A DNA stretch of 13,940 nucleotides from Pseudomonadota bacterium (GTDB taxonomy: Bacteria; Pseudomonadota; Alphaproteobacteria; Rhizobiales; Hyphomicrobiaceae), in the NCBI GenBank assembly GCA_003242645.1, contig QGVC01000056.1:1-13940 (forward strand). The letters are read 5' to 3'. The notes beneath the pieces were generated by a model that was not told where the DNA came from, did not search any database, and was given only the letters and a program-made list of their open reading frames with translations. This document shows positions 13,900 to 13,940 of the stretch, one piece after another; the first letter of the stretch is position 1, and each line of letters starts with the position of its first letter. A program made the translations under genes and the position numbers.

Positions 13900-13940
13900 G
13901 CCCCAGTGGCGGAACTGGTAGACGCGCCAGACTCAAAATC
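13900..13940 (+). tRNA. tRNA-Leu(CAA), 5' part only (cut by window edge)
   Basis: The first 41 bases of a leucine tRNA. Seen: acceptor strand GCCCCAG (13900-13906), TG linker, D-stem GCG/CGC (13909-13911 and 13923-13925) around a loop with GGT, anticodon stem CCAGA (13927-13931), and loop CTCAAAA (13932-13938) with anticodon CAA at 13934-13936, reading UUG codons. The 3' strand of the anticodon stem begins TC and then the window ends, so the long variable arm, T-arm and acceptor 3' strand are not visible. The GTGGCGGAACTGGTAGACGC pattern is characteristic of tRNA-Leu. Confidence 0.93.

Noticed and set aside
13900..13940. tRNA-Leu as an integration site for a mobile element
   Set aside because: tRNA genes often serve as attachment sites, but no integrase, repeat of the tRNA 3' end or foreign-looking DNA is present here, and the 3' half is outside the window.

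Overview
The window is GC-rich, densely packed bacterial chromosome, most likely from an alphaproteobacterium of the Hyphomicrobiales (Rhizobiales) type. The grounds are an ethylmalonyl-CoA mutase of the alphaproteobacterial kind, a cysS-VOC-cimA gene order, a second Lon beside an Hsp20, and promoter-like sites of the form GGAAC-N16-CGTT. That form is the published consensus for the alphaproteobacterial general stress response sigma factor EcfG. No phage, transposon, CRISPR array or other mobile element was seen.

Layout. At the left edge lies the N-terminus of an exported protein (minus strand, cut by the window). Divergent from it is a three-helix DUF421 membrane protein, best started at a GTG. 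Next comes a plus-strand operon: cysS, a VOC/glyoxalase-fold gene, a 39-residue single-helix membrane protein and cimA (citramalate synthase, TTG start). It is closed by a hairpin plus T-tract terminator that begins before the cimA stop codon. A luciferase-like flavin oxidoreductase follows and converges, 5 bases apart, on a minus-strand operon of a 65-residue basic protein, hsp20 and lon. Across a 312-base divergent promoter region sits a 66-residue membrane-anchored Pro/Thr-rich protein with a consensus EcfG-type promoter. A DMT (EamA) exporter converges on it and they share a hairpin. The ethylmalonyl-CoA mutase gene follows, converging 3 bases apart on an AI-2E family membrane protein gene that again carries a consensus EcfG-type site. 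The window ends inside a tRNA-Leu(CAA) gene with a near-consensus housekeeping promoter.

How the genes fit together. Two themes run through the window. One is core metabolism: cysteine charging, citramalate formation for isoleucine, and acetyl-CoA assimilation through the ethylmalonyl-CoA pathway. The other is envelope and protein-quality stress. Four transcription units (DUF421, small protein-hsp20-lon, the 66-residue membrane protein, and AI-2E) each have an EcfG-like site at a sensible distance and orientation. Two of these sites are perfect matches to the 9 fixed bases and two carry one mismatch. I read this as a small general-stress regulon cluster interspersed with housekeeping genes; that is inference from sequence. 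Three of the sites also bear on the choice of start codon or identify very small genes.
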